This document shows positions 46,801 to 59,360 of a stretch of DNA of 64,000 nt, piece after piece (position 1 is the stretch's first letter; the number at the start of each line of letters is the position of its first letter). A program made the translations under genes and the position numbers. The stretch comes from Boswellia sacra (lineage: Eukaryota > Streptophyta > Magnoliopsida > Sapindales > Burseraceae), in contig SNVD02006322.1 in NCBI GenBank assembly GCA_013180625.2, positions 1 through 64,000 of the forward strand, in the 5' to 3' direction. The notes below the pieces were generated by a model, which worked only from the letters and a program-made list of their open reading frames with translations, did no database searches and was not told the DNA's origin.

Positions 46801-47571
46801 GCTTAATGCATAATTAATCTAGGAGTTTCAAACACACACCCAAGCAAAGCAATCAAAGTAAATAACAAGAACATAATGATTTATATTGGTTCAGGCAACA
46901 AAAGTGATCCTACATCTAATTGTCGGTGATGAGTAACCCATTATGGTGAAAAACAAGAGAATACAAGAGATTTTACAAGGTAAGCTAGAAGAAAATAGGT
47001 TAACTTTCTCCCTAAGAAATTCCCAATTTCTCTAAACCCTATCTTTCTTTCTATATCTCTCTTCTATCTTCTGAAACAATGAAAAACATGTCCCTTTTAT
47101 ATTCCAAAGTATATATGTGTAAGCCAAACTCTAAGTGCCAAGTTTCTTATTTGAACTAGGAAAACCGAAGTTGCGCTCCTACGCAACATTCATTGCGCTC
47201 CTGTACAATGTCTTTACCTCGACACGCTTCCAAACCTAGATTTCGTGCCCCTGTGCATATAACTTTGGATGCTTGCTCCAAGTCTCTGCTGGCAATGTCT
47301 GATGCTGCACATTATGCTCCGGTGCAGCTCCATATGCGCTCCTGCACAACCTTGATGTCTGTACTATACTAGTTGAGCCATTCTTCATAAATCTCCACTT
47401 TGGATCAAGCTTGTGCTTTATGTAAACCACCATAGTAAGTTACTAGCTACTTCTATCTTCAAGCTAAAACAGTCCATCCATTACACGTATCAAATCCAAA
47501 CAAGTGTTGAACTTGATACTGGTAACGAGCTTAGTGATCATATCAGCTGGATTTCATTCAGTATCTGGATT

Positions 47572-48080
47572 TCATTCAGTATGAATCTTTACCACTGAAA
47601 CCTTCCCTTCAGCAACAACATCCCTAATGAAATGCAGCTTGATGTCTATATATTTGGTTCTTTCATGATAAATTTGATTTTTTGTCAAATGTATAGAGCT
47701 TTGGTTGTCACAAAACACCTTCACTTGGCCTTGTCTCACACCAAATTCACCTACAAGCCCTTGCAGCCACAACGCTTCTTTGACGGCCTTCGTAACAACA
47801 ATATATTCAGCCTCAAATGTTGAAAGAGCCATAATCGATTGCAAATTTGCTTTCCAACTAACAGTGCAACCAAACAACGTGAATACATAACCAATTAACG
47901 ACCTTCTTTTGTCAAGATCACCTACAAAATCTACATTCACATAAGCCACCAGCTTCTTATCAATGTTTTTGCTCTTTTTGGACACTAAACTATAGCTTGA
48001 AGTACCTTTGAGGAACTTAAATATCTACTTGACAATCTCCCAATGATATCTACCCGGATTAGCCATGAAACGACTCACCA
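47572..48080 (-). pseudogene. copia RNase H remnant
   Basis: The minus-strand ORF reads AYVNVDFVGDLDKRRSLIGY, VSWKANLQSIMALSTFEAEY and VFCDNQSSIHLTKNQIYHERTK, the RNase H end of copia pol. The first catalytic Asp (DADFAGD in relatives) is changed to VDFVGD, with one Asp kept. The ORF runs into non-coding sequence after VVKIHTE. Confidence 0.85.
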
Positions 48081-48429
48081 AACTAGCTGCATATGCCAAG
48101 TCTTGTACAACCGTAGAGCACATCAAACTTCCAACAGCACTAAGATAAGGAATTTTGGCCATCTATTCTCTCTCTATTTCTATAGTAGGAAATTGTGATG
48201 ATGAAAGTTTAAAGTGAGCTGTCAAACGAAGTTGAACCTTCTTTGTACCAGCCATGTTGAACTTCTCAAGTATATTGAGTATGTAGTCACCTTGAGACAA
48301 GAATACAAACCTTTATCTCTATCTCTACTGATCTTCAATTCTCAAAATCTTCTTAGCACAACCAAAATCATTTATCTCAAATTCCTTACTCAGCTGAGTT
48401 TTTAGTTTTCTAATTGCTTCCATGTTTGT

Positions 48430-49168
48430 TGATGCAATCAACATGTCATCGATATACGACAACAAGAGAATCCCAATTCCATTGCTTAACCATTTGACAT
48501 AAACAAAACTATTTGCTCATAGCATACCCATGTTTGATCATAAAATCATCAAACTTTAAATACCATTGCCTTGGTGACTGCTTGAGGCCATAGAAAGATT
48601 TCTTCAACAAACACTCTTTATCTTCACTTTCTACTTTCACAAAACCTTTAGGTTGTGCTATTGCAATCCTCTCCTCCAAATTACCATGAATAAATGCGGT
48701 TTTGACCTCCATCTGCTCTAACTCCATGTTAAACTGGGTTATTAAAGCAAGTAGTACTCTAATGGAAGTGTCTTTCACAACAAGAGAGAAAACCTCATTA
48801 AAATCAATGCCATTCTTTTGAGTGAATCCCTTTGCAACCAACCTAGCCTTGTACATAGGCTTTCCATCCCCACTAGCATTTTCTTTTCGTTTAAACACTC
48901 ATTTACAACCTACTACCTTTTGCCTAGTACAGTTGTCAACCAATATCCAAGTCCGATTCTTGTTTAAAGAATCCAATTCCTCATTCATTGCCTGCTGCCA
49001 ATGACTTCTATCTTTACTAGACATTGCTTCCCTATATCTTCTATGTTCATTACCATCAATCTCCTTAGACACAGACAATGCAAAAGCTATAAGATTAGCA
49101 TAACCATACCTCAAAGGTGCAACACTAGTCCTTATAGCATGGTCCCTTGCTAGTTGATAATTGCTCAA
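48430..49168 (-). pseudogene. copia reverse transcriptase remnant
   Basis: The block 49168-48899 contains SKDRSHWQQAMNEELDSL and NRTWILVD, and the next block (48898-48509) KARLVAKGFTQKNGIDF, MEVKTAFIHGNLEE and KKSFYGLKQSPRQWY. The catalytic YIDDMLIAS follows near 48460 in another frame. Stops at 48899 and 48509 and the frame change show decay. It continues into the RNase H region. Confidence 0.85.
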
Positions 49169-49542
49169 ATCTTCAGATTCATCAGGAACTTCATCAGTGT
49201 CATCATGTTCATCTACTTCACCTACCTCTTATTTTTGAGAATCTCCAATGTCATAGAGCTCGGCCTCATCTCAACTCTATCTGCATCTGTAGGATTTTCA
49301 CTAGGTTTGGACTAAGGTTTTGAACAGCTCCCAAAGTAGAACTCCGACTCTCTGAAAGTGACATCTCTACATGTCAAACATTTTGAAACATTTGATTCTT
49401 GCCTTGAACCCTTTCACACCATCTAGAAAGCCAATAAACATGCACTTCCTTGCCCTTAGCTCCAACTTGCCTTGTTTGATATGTACATAAGCCATACAAC
49501 CAAACACTATATCAAATGACTGTAACACGGAGGTGAACCAAT

Positions 49543-50446
49543 CTACACTTCTTCTAGTGTCCTGAAATCAATAGCTGATGATGGACATCTGTTGATCAAG
49601 TGTGCTGCTGTGTTAACTGCTTCCCCCCAAAATTTCTTGGACATACTAGCACTTAACAACATACATCGAACCCTTTCAAGAAGCATTATGTTCATCCTTT
49701 TAGCCAAGCCATGTTGGTGAGGTGTCCCAGATATCGTTTTGTGCCTTACCACTCCTTCATTGTTACAAAGCCGGTTGAACTCTTCATTCAAGAACTCCAA
49801 ACCATTATTGGTTCCAAGCTTTCAAACAAGCTTTCAAACTTTTCTATCCGTTTGCACCTGACTATCTTTTTTCAATCTTTGAACTTTTGGAGTGCCTCAT
49901 CCTTTGTCTTCAAGATGTATACTCACACATTCCATAAATAATCATGTATAATGGATATAAAATGTCCACCTCCACCTAAAGTTGTATGTTTAGATGGACC
50001 CCATAGATCGAAATGGATATAACTGAGAGTCTCTCTAGTAGTGTAAGATGAGGAAGCGAATTTTACCCTTGTTGCCTTGCCAAGTACGCAGTGCTCACAA
50101 AACTGTAAATCCCTAACTTGCCTCCCCACAGCAAACCTTGCTTCTGTAACTCATGAAGCCCTTTTCCACTCACATTGCCAAGTCTCTGATACCAAAAGTA
50201 AGCTTTATCTTCAATAGTTAAAACCGAGCCCGCTTCTTCAATTATAGTGCTGCCTTGGAGAATATACATGCCATTTTCCCTCACATCTTTCATTACTACT
50301 AAGGATCCTCTTGTAACTTTTAAGGTGCCATTCTCCCCTTTATAACTGCAGCCATTGGAATCAAGTGTATCAAGTGAAATCAAATTCCTCTTCAACTCAG
50401 GAATGTGCCTCACAGTTGACAAAAGTCTTTCTACACTATCGATCAT
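49543..50446 (-). pseudogene. copia pre-integrase and integrase remnant
   Basis: The ORF at 50446-50063 reads ISLDTLDSNGCSYKGENG, VTRGSLVVMKDVRENGMYIL and YFWYQRLGNVSGKGL, the zinc domain before integrase; the usual His of LGH is Asn. The next frame has FCEHCVLGKATRVKF and HFDLWGPSKH, with the first catalytic Asp. The third block (49800-49543) has the third catalytic position in GLAKRMNIMLLERVRCM, where the usual Glu before the basic residues is replaced. Frameshifts separate the blocks. Confidence 0.75.
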
Positions 50447-50450
50447 GAGT

Positions 50451-52920
50451 CTTAATATGAATTTTTTCTATGCCCACTAGACTACAAGCTATGTGGTATC
50501 AAGTTGCCATTTGTGACAAAACAATTCAAATCTTAAGAGTCTGAGTATAGATCTCAATATTTCGATATCATCCTACAACTATCAAGACATTAAAGACTTT
50601 TTACATACATAATTTTAAATTTGCACAATTTTTTTTTAATTATGTCGTATTGTTTTCAAGAATTAAAATCACTGTCATAAGTTCTAATCTACGTTAATGT
50701 GTACTATTGGTATTAGGTTTGATACATACAATATTATCAGTTTCATGGTTTGTATTGATGTAAATATGGCTTGTAACATTGTTGCAGATGTCCTCGGCTC
50801 TGAAACTGAAAAATACATCATACTTGATCTCCACTTGATCAGAATTGGCACCGAATGAAGAAGAAGAAGAAGAAGAATAAGAAGCAAGAAGCCATCGATG
50901 TACTTGTATTGATCATGATACACATTGCAGAATGAGGAATTGATCGTCGAAGTTTCTAAGTGGAGTTTTCTTACATGTAAGAAATTTTATTGAAAAAGAT
51001 GAAGATTTTTTCTTCACTAATCTTCTCATGTGCTCCTTCAACAAAGGCTATATTTTAACTTTTAGGTTTATTTACTTGGGATTTGCAATATCTTTAGCCT
51101 TACTCTATCATTCATTGTAGTTGTCAATTATGGACGTTAACGTTATTCAAGTTCCTGTTTCTTTATATATTCTTTTAATGTTTTGGTTTCTGACAATCTT
51201 CAGCAATTGTTTGAGAATTTTATTTTCGAGTGAACTTTAGGTGTTCTACTATTGGGGAAATTTGTGGTTTTAAGGTTATATATCCTTTTTTTTTTCCTTT
51301 TTGTTTTTTAACTGTCTGGTTGATTGAGGATAACTTTTTTGTTGCATTGTACTTGTCGCTCTTGGAGGTACTACTTTGCACAAATGATTTTCGCATGCTC
51401 CTAGCTCAAGGAGCTAGCAAAATTTGTTTAAACTTTTAGATTCACTTCGGTTGGGTTTGATACTGCATGGTAGTCCATAGCTTTATCATCCATTGAACTC
51501 ACCAGTTACTGGACTTGGAAATTCATAAAGTATTAATGCCTTATACCGCTTTGTATGAAACTTAGGCAATACAATTGAATGAGTATAAAATATTTTGTCT
51601 GAGATTATTAGAACTAGGCAAACAAGTGAATGAAAATTTTGCAAATAAGTCTAACGAATACATAAGCTACTTTGTTTTTCCTCTGTTTTTCCCTTTTCTC
51701 CCTTTTTTTCTGCAATATGTGACTAATGTGAAGACGTACCAAACCGTGTTTTGTGTTTTGTTTTCAAAAGATACATGCCGACCAGGCAACCACTCATTCG
51801 AACAATAGAAGTTAATTGATAATATACAAATCTTTTGTTGCATGTGGAGCTGATGACTTTTATAAATATGAAGATATTAAAAATTAAATATGCAATCTGT
51901 TAATTAGATCATTGTAGATTATTGGATATGAGTAATGCTCCACATATAAATTTCTGTGTACAAAGTCGATGTGGGATCACTCATTCTATGACATGACTGA
52001 TCAGCTTTTATTACATTAACAACCCCTATTAATATTTTCATTCACTTGATACGACATCAATTTTGTATACAAACTTTGTAAATGTAGCATTATTGTATTT
52101 GATATATATAGTGCAGAGAAAATGAACATATTCCCAATTTTTTATGTGAACCATTTGTATTCCTATATTTCATTGATCATTGATCACATAAAAATAATGA
52201 GATGAAATGATATTTGGGTTAATAAAGACACATTATTTAGATCTAAAGTCATTTTTCAGTATTATATTAATATTTCAATATGTGAATAATTGCATTATTT
52301 ATCGTTTTGCAAGGTTCGGCCAAGTCTTCCTAATCTTTATTTAATCAAGCAATAAGTGAATTAAAAATGACTTTTTAACGAGTTTCAACATTTTTTTCTA
52401 TGTCATCATTCAAAGTTTATATCCTTTCTATAGCATTATATTGTAGAAAATAGTTCATGAACAGCTGGTATATTCCATTTAATTGGGAAGCAAATTAATT
52501 CTTTAATAATTTCACTGTCTGAAAATTCCAAAGTTGCCATTATTATGTCCACCAACATGAAAGAAAACTAACCTGCATTCTATTTATTTAGTATTTGGCG
52601 AGTCTTTTAATGCATTAAAAGTGAAGGAATATTTTCCTAAACAGCTATAATATGCCACTGTCTTATTATATACATAATTATTGTATAAATTTTTTTTGCA
52701 ATCTTTCTTAATCTTCAATGAATTACAACCTACTTACAAGAGCATTTCGTATAAATATTTGTATTTTATTGACTTGAGTATTATTTGTATAACCAATCTC
52801 AGAGTAACTTTGCTTTCTAACATTTTTACCTTAAGGTTACTCTATGTAACATACAGATCTAGCTATAATAAAATGTTGAAACTTGAAGAACAACCGTTAA
52901 TTTGCAATGACTATTTGTTA
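50451..52920. other. No recognisable gene
   Basis: AT-rich sequence between the copia fragment and the NLR duplicate. A GAA microsatellite lies near 50858-50877. A possible last exon after TTGCAG at about 50788-50850 (DVLGSETEKYIILDLHLIR, ending TGA) is not recognised and weakly supported. Confidence 0.35.
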
Positions 52921-52924
52921 ATTA

Positions 52925-53690
52925 TTGTTTGTAGTCTTCCACAACTTTCACACAATAGAGATAGTAGCATGTTTTGAGTTGCGTGACTTGACATTGCTTG
53001 TTCTTGCTCCAAACCTCAGGAAGATAAGATATCCAGCTGCTATTCGATGAAAGAAATAAGCAACATTGAAAAGTTGAGTGAAGTTCAGTAGATGATTGGA
53101 AATTTGAATCCATTCAAAAAACCTGCAGTTTCTTCACTTGATCAAAATGAGAGGTTTGCAAATTTTCTACCCAAAGGCTTTGCCTTTTCCAAAATTGGAG
53201 GAGTTAAGCGTTGAACATTGCCCAAATCTTAAGGAGCTTTCACTCAATTCTAGCAATGCAAAGACTCATCAAATCATTATTTATGGAGAACAAGACGGGT
53301 GGAACGAGCTACAATGGGAAAATGAAGCCATTCAAAATGCTTTTCTTCCTTGTTTCAAAGATAAGACTAAATTTTCGAGCTAAGTTTGAGTATGATTAAT
53401 TTCCTAATGGTCGTTGTTCAAATTCTTCAATTTTCTCGTTTTTTTTTGTTCAATTTATTCGTGTTTCATTCAAATCAGATCTAAGCAACCTGCACTTCCG
53501 ATCATTTGAAATGTAATTTGATTTGTTTGTATTGTCAATTGTATTATGCGATTTGTACCCAATCTATTGACTAATTATAATCTCCTGTATATAAAAGAAT
53601 CTCAAATTAAGCTTAATTAACGAAATCCAAGAATACTTTTACGAATATATGGGTGATGCTACTTGAAGTTAAATAATTAAGTAAACATTT
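52925..53690 (+). pseudogene. Partial duplicate of the NLR 3' end (LRR C-terminus and 3' flank)
   Basis: The segment matches 44080-44820: HNIHTIEIVACF is paralleled by a frameshifted copy at 52940, and the ORF 53138-53383 reads IKMRGLQIFYPKALPFP, EHCPNLKELSLNSSNAK and QIIIYGEQDGWNELQWEN, as in the NLR C-terminus, ending at the same stop position. Similarity continues about 300 bp past the stop. Frameshifts and a TAG near 53090 break the start. It is the remnant of a tandemly duplicated NLR or of a segmental duplication; NLR genes commonly duplicate this way. Confidence 0.85.
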
Positions 53691-54454
53691 TTAACTTAAG
53701 TTTTTATTACATATCTTCAATTGATAGAAATTTTGGTAATAACTTTTTTAATAATGATAAAAAATTACAATATTTTAATGTTTGCAAAAGTTTTCAATTT
53801 TTTGAATTTCTTGCATAATTTTAACAAAATACTAAATAAAAATAACATTTTTGTAATTCAGCAAATTGATTTCATAAAATTAAAATCATAGTGATCACCC
53901 TCAACTTGAGTGCCCCGAGTCTCGGACCTGAGGCTTCTGTACCGTTGAGGGCCATAAATTATTGGGATATCAACGTTTACCCCTCGAGATCAGGCAAAAA
54001 TACAAGTTCCCCTTGAATCTTTTGAAATTACAAACTAAGCCCTTAAATTCGAATTTTGTCGTTAAATTAAACGGCAAAATAGGAGAGAAATTTTTTTACG
54101 CTGTTTGACCAAAATAGCCTTATGCCCACCCTTTTTCTAACTAATCTGCCCTCAATATTATTTAAGTAGACTAAACTACCTTTATCTACTGCCTACATCT
54201 TAATTTCCAATTATCCCTTGCTTCATCTCCGTTTTCGGAACATAGAGCATTGCAACCCTAGCCAGTAGCCAAAAAAAAAAAAAAAAAACACAACCGCCAT
54301 AATCAACCACAACAAAACCCCATATATCGCACACTTTAACAACAATAAATTAGTTGAATACAAGCAACAAGAATCCCAAATTAATTAATCAGCTTCTCAA
54401 TTTAATCAATAAATCCCCAAATATTAGCATAAGTCAAATTAAAAAAATAAGCAA
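53691..54454. other. No recognisable gene
   Basis: AT-rich sequence with a CT-rich stretch (CCCTCAACTTGAGTGCCCCGA near 53898, given here only to mark it) and a poly(A) run at 54271-54288. It could belong to an older element flanking the gypsy insertion. Confidence 0.3.
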
Positions 54455-54835
54455 TGTTATGACTATAACAGAATTGGGCCTTAATTAAATCTAATATAGT
54501 AAGCCCACTATTGAAGTCTATTATTTGGGCCCGTTGTTTGGGTCTCACAATGACTCCTCCTGATGTCTATATAAACCTTCTGAATTTTTGCTCAAGGTAT
54601 GCACATTTTTCTAAACTCTTTCTCTCTCTAAATTTCCTTTGCTTTTGAGAGCTTCTCTCTCTAGAAAATTCTATTAGAAATTTTCGGTGTGCCAGAAACT
54701 GACTTGGCCGTCGAAGGGTTTTTGCCAGCACCACTACCAGCACCCTTGACTGTTGTCTTCGCTCTTAGGATTGGACCCGACGTACAATTCAAGCTTCAAC
54801 CCGATTTTCAGTCGTCTGGAAATCGTGCATCAACA
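54455..54835 (+). repeat. 5' LTR of the Tat-lineage gypsy element (about 381 bp)
   Basis: Proposed start TGTTATGACTATAACAG and end CATCAACA give TGTT/AACA inverted termini. A TCTATATAAACC box near 54566 is a likely TATA element, followed by a CT-rich leader. The start is inferred from the terminal pattern; the 3' LTR that would confirm it lies outside the window. Confidence 0.65.
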
Positions 54836-54837
54836 GT

Positions 54838-54855
54838 TGGCGCCGTCTGTAGGAA
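54838..54855 (+). promoter_or_regulatory. Primer-binding site of the gypsy element
   Basis: TGGCGCCGTCTGTAGGAA lies two bases after the LTR end. TGGCGCCGTC is the common primer-binding start in plant Tat-type elements. Confidence 0.8.
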
Positions 54856-54877
54856 ACAACAATCTAAGCCTCTTTAG

Positions 54878-56473
54878 TTGTTACTCCCATCCAAACATAA
54901 TCAAACACATCATGAGTCACGCACCCAACACTTAATCTCCCTAGAGATTGACAAAGAAATCGAGGTAGAAACACCTCCCCGACGTCGAAGGGTAGTTGAT
55001 ACAGGGAGAGCTTTGGTAATATCCTCTAGGATGGCCCCTAACCCCAAGCAACCCCGACTTCCACCTAGGAGACCGAAGAAAGGCAAGACGAGTCGATTGA
55101 CTACTATGGAGCTCACCATACGGAATTTTGGTGAACAAATGAACCGTATGGTGACCATGTTCAACCAAGCTTTTGGACATAGCACTCAACAGGTTGCAAA
55201 TACTACTGGAAATAACCTGAGGAATGCTATGGTAGTACCTAATGTCCCGACTGATGTTGGTGGACATACTAACCTGGTTGCCCAAACCACTGGATTACCT
55301 CTCCAGCAGGTCATTCAACCAAATCTTTCCTATCCTATTATTCATGGAGGGGATGGTCGCCCAAAGATTCCCCCTCCTCCACTTGTCATATTTGAACAAC
55401 GATTGGTGGCAGTAGACCTCCGTCATTCTTTAAACAAAAAGCATCATACAAGTGTTGAGCAGGGACCAAAAGGAAGTAATGTTGATCAGCCAGCCTATTC
55501 TTATCATGGTCCTTACACTCCAAGGGGCAACTTCCAGTCAAAAAGAAATTGCCCCAACTCACCACCTAGAAGTAAGGATCATCGCCCAGATGTTATTCCA
55601 ATGTATGTCTCAGAAGAAGAAACATCAGATAATCATTATGCGAAATTCAAGCGAGAAATGGATGAAAAAATTCATAAACTGGAGAAGTTGATTAAACATT
55701 CAGGAGGAGAAGAGGACCGTCGTCCACAATGGGAGTCACCCTTTGCTGAAGATATTCTTAGGGAAAGATACCCGTACGGATTTTTGATGCCACAACTTGA
55801 GCTTTACTAAAAGACAATTGAGCCCCAAGAGCATTTAGACTCTTTTGTTTCTCATATGGAGATATAAGGGGTCTCAGGGCGAATAATGTGTAGAACTTTC
55901 TCTCTTACCCTTGGAGGATCAGCTAAGTAATGGTATAGGAGGTTACCAGCCTCATCTATCTCCAACTTTGATGAGCTTGCTCGTAGTTTTCTCACACACT
56001 TTAGCAATATGAAAACAAGAAGTCGACTAGCACAGAGCCTTCTTTCAATCAAGCAGGGTTGTAATGAATCACTCCGTGCATTTGTGGATAGGTACCAGCG
56101 GGAGGTCGCTCGAGTAGATAAATTTAATTATGGTTATACTATGCAAGGTTTGGTCCAAGGAATCAAAGGGGAGCTCCCTCTAGCATGGGAATTTTCTGTT
56201 AACCTCCCAAGCAAGTACCAAGAAGCATTGGCAAAGATTTCTAGCCATGTTGATACGGAGGAAATTTATCAAGCAAATTACCCTGGGCAGACTCCAGTGA
56301 TGCCTAATTCCTCACGTATAGATGGACGGCCATATGAAAATCATAGGAGAGAACATCACGATAGAAATCGGAGGCCAACCTCAGACCGACGCTCCATGCG
56401 AGATACATTTAGAAATGATCGTCTCTTGTTGCAAGGGTCATCCACCCAACCCCACCAAGAGTATCATGATTGA
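54878..56473 (+). pseudogene. gypsy gag, Tat lineage (interrupted)
   Basis: The first ORF (54878-55810) gives an N-terminal region with PPRRRR, a proline-rich KIPPPPL stretch and an acidic, helical end (KFKREMDEKIHKLEKL). After stops near 55808, 55866 and 55929 the retrotransposon gag core resumes in the same general order: WYRRLPASSISNFDELARSF, then (56009-56473) LLSIKQGCNESLRAFVDRYQ and VNLPSKYQEAL. The start codon is about 43 bp after the LTR. It is broken by several stops. Confidence 0.75.
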
Positions 56474-56559
56474 CCCCAGGAGGAGTATTGTACTTTCACG
56501 TTACTTAACATGCCACAATAAGATATCTTAAAAGAAATCAAAGATAAGGGACTACTGAA

Positions 56560-57420
56560 AGAACCTGCCCCTTTACGATCAAATCCAAGAGCAAGAGATA
56601 AGAGAAAATTTTGTCATTTCCATCGGGCTCATGGTCATAACACTGTAGATTACTTTGAACTAAGGAAACAAATTGAGGGTCTTATCAAAGATGGCCAGCT
56701 ACAAGAATACATTTATCGCCTCCCCGAACCATCTAGCAAGAATGAGAAAGGGAAAGAACCATTAGAAGAAGTAGCCATGATTTTTGGGGGAATAGTGGCT
56801 GGTCCAAGTGCCCAAGCCCAAAGGCACCTGGCTAGGCAAGCAAGATATGACCTCCCTCACTATGAAGTCAACTTGACAGCTTCTTTTACCAATGCTAGGG
56901 ATCATGACGTTATCACTTTTTCATCTCAAGATGCTCAAGGTATCCATCATCCTCTTTGTGATGCCTTGGTCCTCACAGTAGTTGTGGCCACTAAAAGGTT
57001 AAAAAGAGTATTGATTGACAACGGGAGCTCAGCTGACATAATGTCATTGGATGCATTTGATCAACTAGGTCTTACCCGTAGAGATATGAGAGGCATCCAA
57101 ACTTCTCTAATGGGATTCGTTGGAGGAAAGGTTATTCCCAAATGAGTAATTTCGTTACCTGTGACCTTGGGAGAAGCTCCCTACAGACAACCAAGATGGT
57201 AAATTTTCTCGTGGTAGATCATCCGGGTGTTTATAACGCTATTCTTGGACGGCTATCACTTTATGACTTCAAAGTAGCAATGGGTGTCTATCATCAAATC
57301 TTGAAGTTTCCAACACCTTCAGGGATAGGAGAAATTAGAGCTGAACAACGAACCTCTCGAGAATGCTACAACATTGCTTTCAAAGAAAAGGCGCATAAGC
57401 TAATGATGATTTGAGGAGAA
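56560..57420 (+). pseudogene. gypsy Gag C-terminus and aspartic protease
   Basis: A zinc-type motif, KFCHFHRAHGHNTVDYF (about 56609), has the Cys-His pattern of Tat Gag with the last Cys changed to Tyr. The protease follows with VLIDNGSSADIMSLDAF at about 57009, where the active-site D-N-G-S-S is kept. An in-frame TGA at 57143 and another at 57412 break the protein. Downstream VNFLVVDHPGVYNAILGR (about 57198) is the expected second half of the protease fold. Confidence 0.8.
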
Positions 57421-57639
57421 CCTTCCGAGGGATTGGAAAGTTTGGATCCACGAGATCCTATGAAAGGGGAAGCTACAGTTCCAATGGAAGGAATGGATGA
57501 TGTCCTCAACTGCTTGGATAACACAGAAAAGACAGTGAAGGTAGGTAAAAGTCTTCCTACAGCAATCAAAGACACATTGATTGGCTTTCTCTGAGAATAT
57601 AGTGACGTTTTTGCATGATCTCATGAAGACATGCCAGGC

Positions 57640-58810
57640 ATAGACCCTAGTGTAGCCATTCACCGCCTTAATGTCAACCCTCAAGCTCAACCCATTAGAC
57701 AAAAGAGGAGGTACCAAGCCCCGGAGCGTTCAGCGGCGATTGCCTTAGAAGTAGAAAAGCTCTTGACAAGTGAATCATTCGAGAGGTAAACTACCCTGAA
57801 TGGCTATCCAATGTTGTATTGGTGAAAAAAGCTAATGGAAAATGGCGCGTCTGCATCGACTTCAAAGATTTGAACAAGCACTACCCAAAAGATAGTTTTC
57901 CATTGCCCAGGATAGATCAACTAGTTGATGCCACAGCCGGCCACCAATTGCTAAGCTTTATGGATGCTTATTCTGGTTATAACCAAATTCCAATATACTT
58001 GAAAGATGAGGAAAAAACAGCTTTCATCATAGATAGAGGGTTGTATTGTTATCGAATGATGCCTTTTGGATTGAAAAATGCTCGAGCAACCTATCAACGG
58101 TTAGTGAACTCCATGTTTGCTCCTCTCCTATGAAAGACCATGGAAGTTTATGTGGACGATATGCTTACCAAGAGTATGGATGGCAGATCCCATGTAGACG
58201 ACCTCCGAACAAATTTTGATGTCCTCCGAAAACACAATATGAAGCTGAATCCCACCAAATGTGCTTTTGGGGTGTCCTCCGTAGAGTTTTTAAGATTTAT
58301 TGTCATCCAAAAAGGAATAGAGGCCAATCCTGAGAAAATCCAAGCACTTCTACAGCTTGAGTCTCCCAAAACACCAAAAGACATACAAGTTCTTACTGGA
58401 TGAGTTGCCGCCTTAAATCGCTTCGTTTCTAGGGCAACTGACAAATTCACTCTTTCTTTAAATTTTTAAGGAAGTGCAAGCAGTTTGAATGGACAAATGA
58501 GAGTGGAATGCTTTCTTACAGCTTAAGAGGTACTTAGGTTCTCCTCCTCTCCTCTCCAGAACAATTATGGGGGAACCACTCTTTCTCTATCTAGCAGTCT
58601 CCGCATATGCAATTAGTGCAGCTTTTATCCATGAAGATCAGGGAATCCAGAGGCCAGTTTATTATGTGAGTAAAGCTTTAACAGATGTTGAAGGTCGGTA
58701 CCTTCCTATAGAGAAGCTTGCTCTCACCCTAGTTGTTGCTGCACGAAAACTTCGCCCATATTTTCAAGCACACACTGTTATGGTGCCAACTGATTATCCT
58801 TTACGATAGG
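57640..58810 (+). pseudogene. gypsy reverse transcriptase and RNase H
   Basis: Reverse transcriptase: VKKANGKWRVCIDFKDLNK (57822), PLPRIDQLVDATAGH, MDAYSGYNQI, MMPFGLKNA and the catalytic EVYVDDMLTKS at about 58143. Stops at 58132 (TGA) and 58401 (TGA) interrupt it. Two frame changes occur near 58450-58560. RNase H resumes at 58567-58809 (LYLAVSAYAISAAFIHED, YVSKALTDVEGRYLPIEK), ending at a TAG where related proteins have Gln. Confidence 0.85.
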
Positions 58811-59360
58811 TCCTCTATCGTCCAGAGCTTTCTGGAAAACTCATCAAGTGGTCCATTGAGTTAGGAGAGTTTGACATACATTATATTGCAAGACCATCTA
58901 TCAAAGGACAAGTAGTCGCTGACTTCATTGTAGAGTTTTCAGGCAGTGGAGTTGAGGAGGATGAAGAGACTATAAAATCAAATGATCGACCAATGCCAAC
59001 AGAAATGGATCCACATAAGGCATGGGTCTTGTTCGTCGATGGGTCATCTAATAAGATTGGTAGCGAAGCTGGCTTGATTTTGTCAACCCTAGATGGGGTA
59101 GAAGTTGCTGTGGCTCTACGTTTTAATTTCAAAGCTACCAATAATGTTGCAGAATATGAAGCTCTTCTTGGAGGGCTTAGGTTGGTAGTTGCTCTTGGAG
59201 TTGAAGAGATTGCCATCTATAGCAATTCCCAATTAGTGGTTACATAAATCCGTGGAGAGTATCAAGCAAAAGGCTCCACCATGATGGCTTACTTGGATAG
59301 AGTTAACCTCCTTCTTCGCAGTTTTAAAGGTTTTGACATCATAAGAGTCTCAAGGTTAGA
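58810..59360 (+). pseudogene. Second, archaeal-type RNase H of the Tat element
   Basis: After RPELSGKLIKWSIELGEFDI comes WVLFVDGSSNKIGSEAG (about 59023), ATNNVAEYEALLGGLRL and IAIYSNSQLVV. The first catalytic Asp (VDGSS) and the Glu (AEYEA) are visible, but the usual Asp of the third motif (YSDSQL in relatives) is Asn here. A TAA at 59245-59247 ends the ORF where Gln is expected; the next frame-continuous block starts IRGEYQAKG. This domain is specific to Tat-type elements. Confidence 0.8.

Larger units (their letters stand above)
46801..50450 (-). mobile_element. Truncated Ty1/copia element on the minus strand
   Basis: From 50446 down to 47572 the minus strand shows the copia order: pre-integrase zinc domain, integrase, reverse transcriptase, RNase H. 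The region 46801-47230 probably holds its 3' LTR (the minus strand continues past RNase H into non-coding sequence with repeated GTTGCGCTCC-type motifs), but the termini were not fixed. Gag and the 5' LTR are missing beyond about 50450. It is unrelated in sequence to the Sirevirus-like array. Confidence 0.8.
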
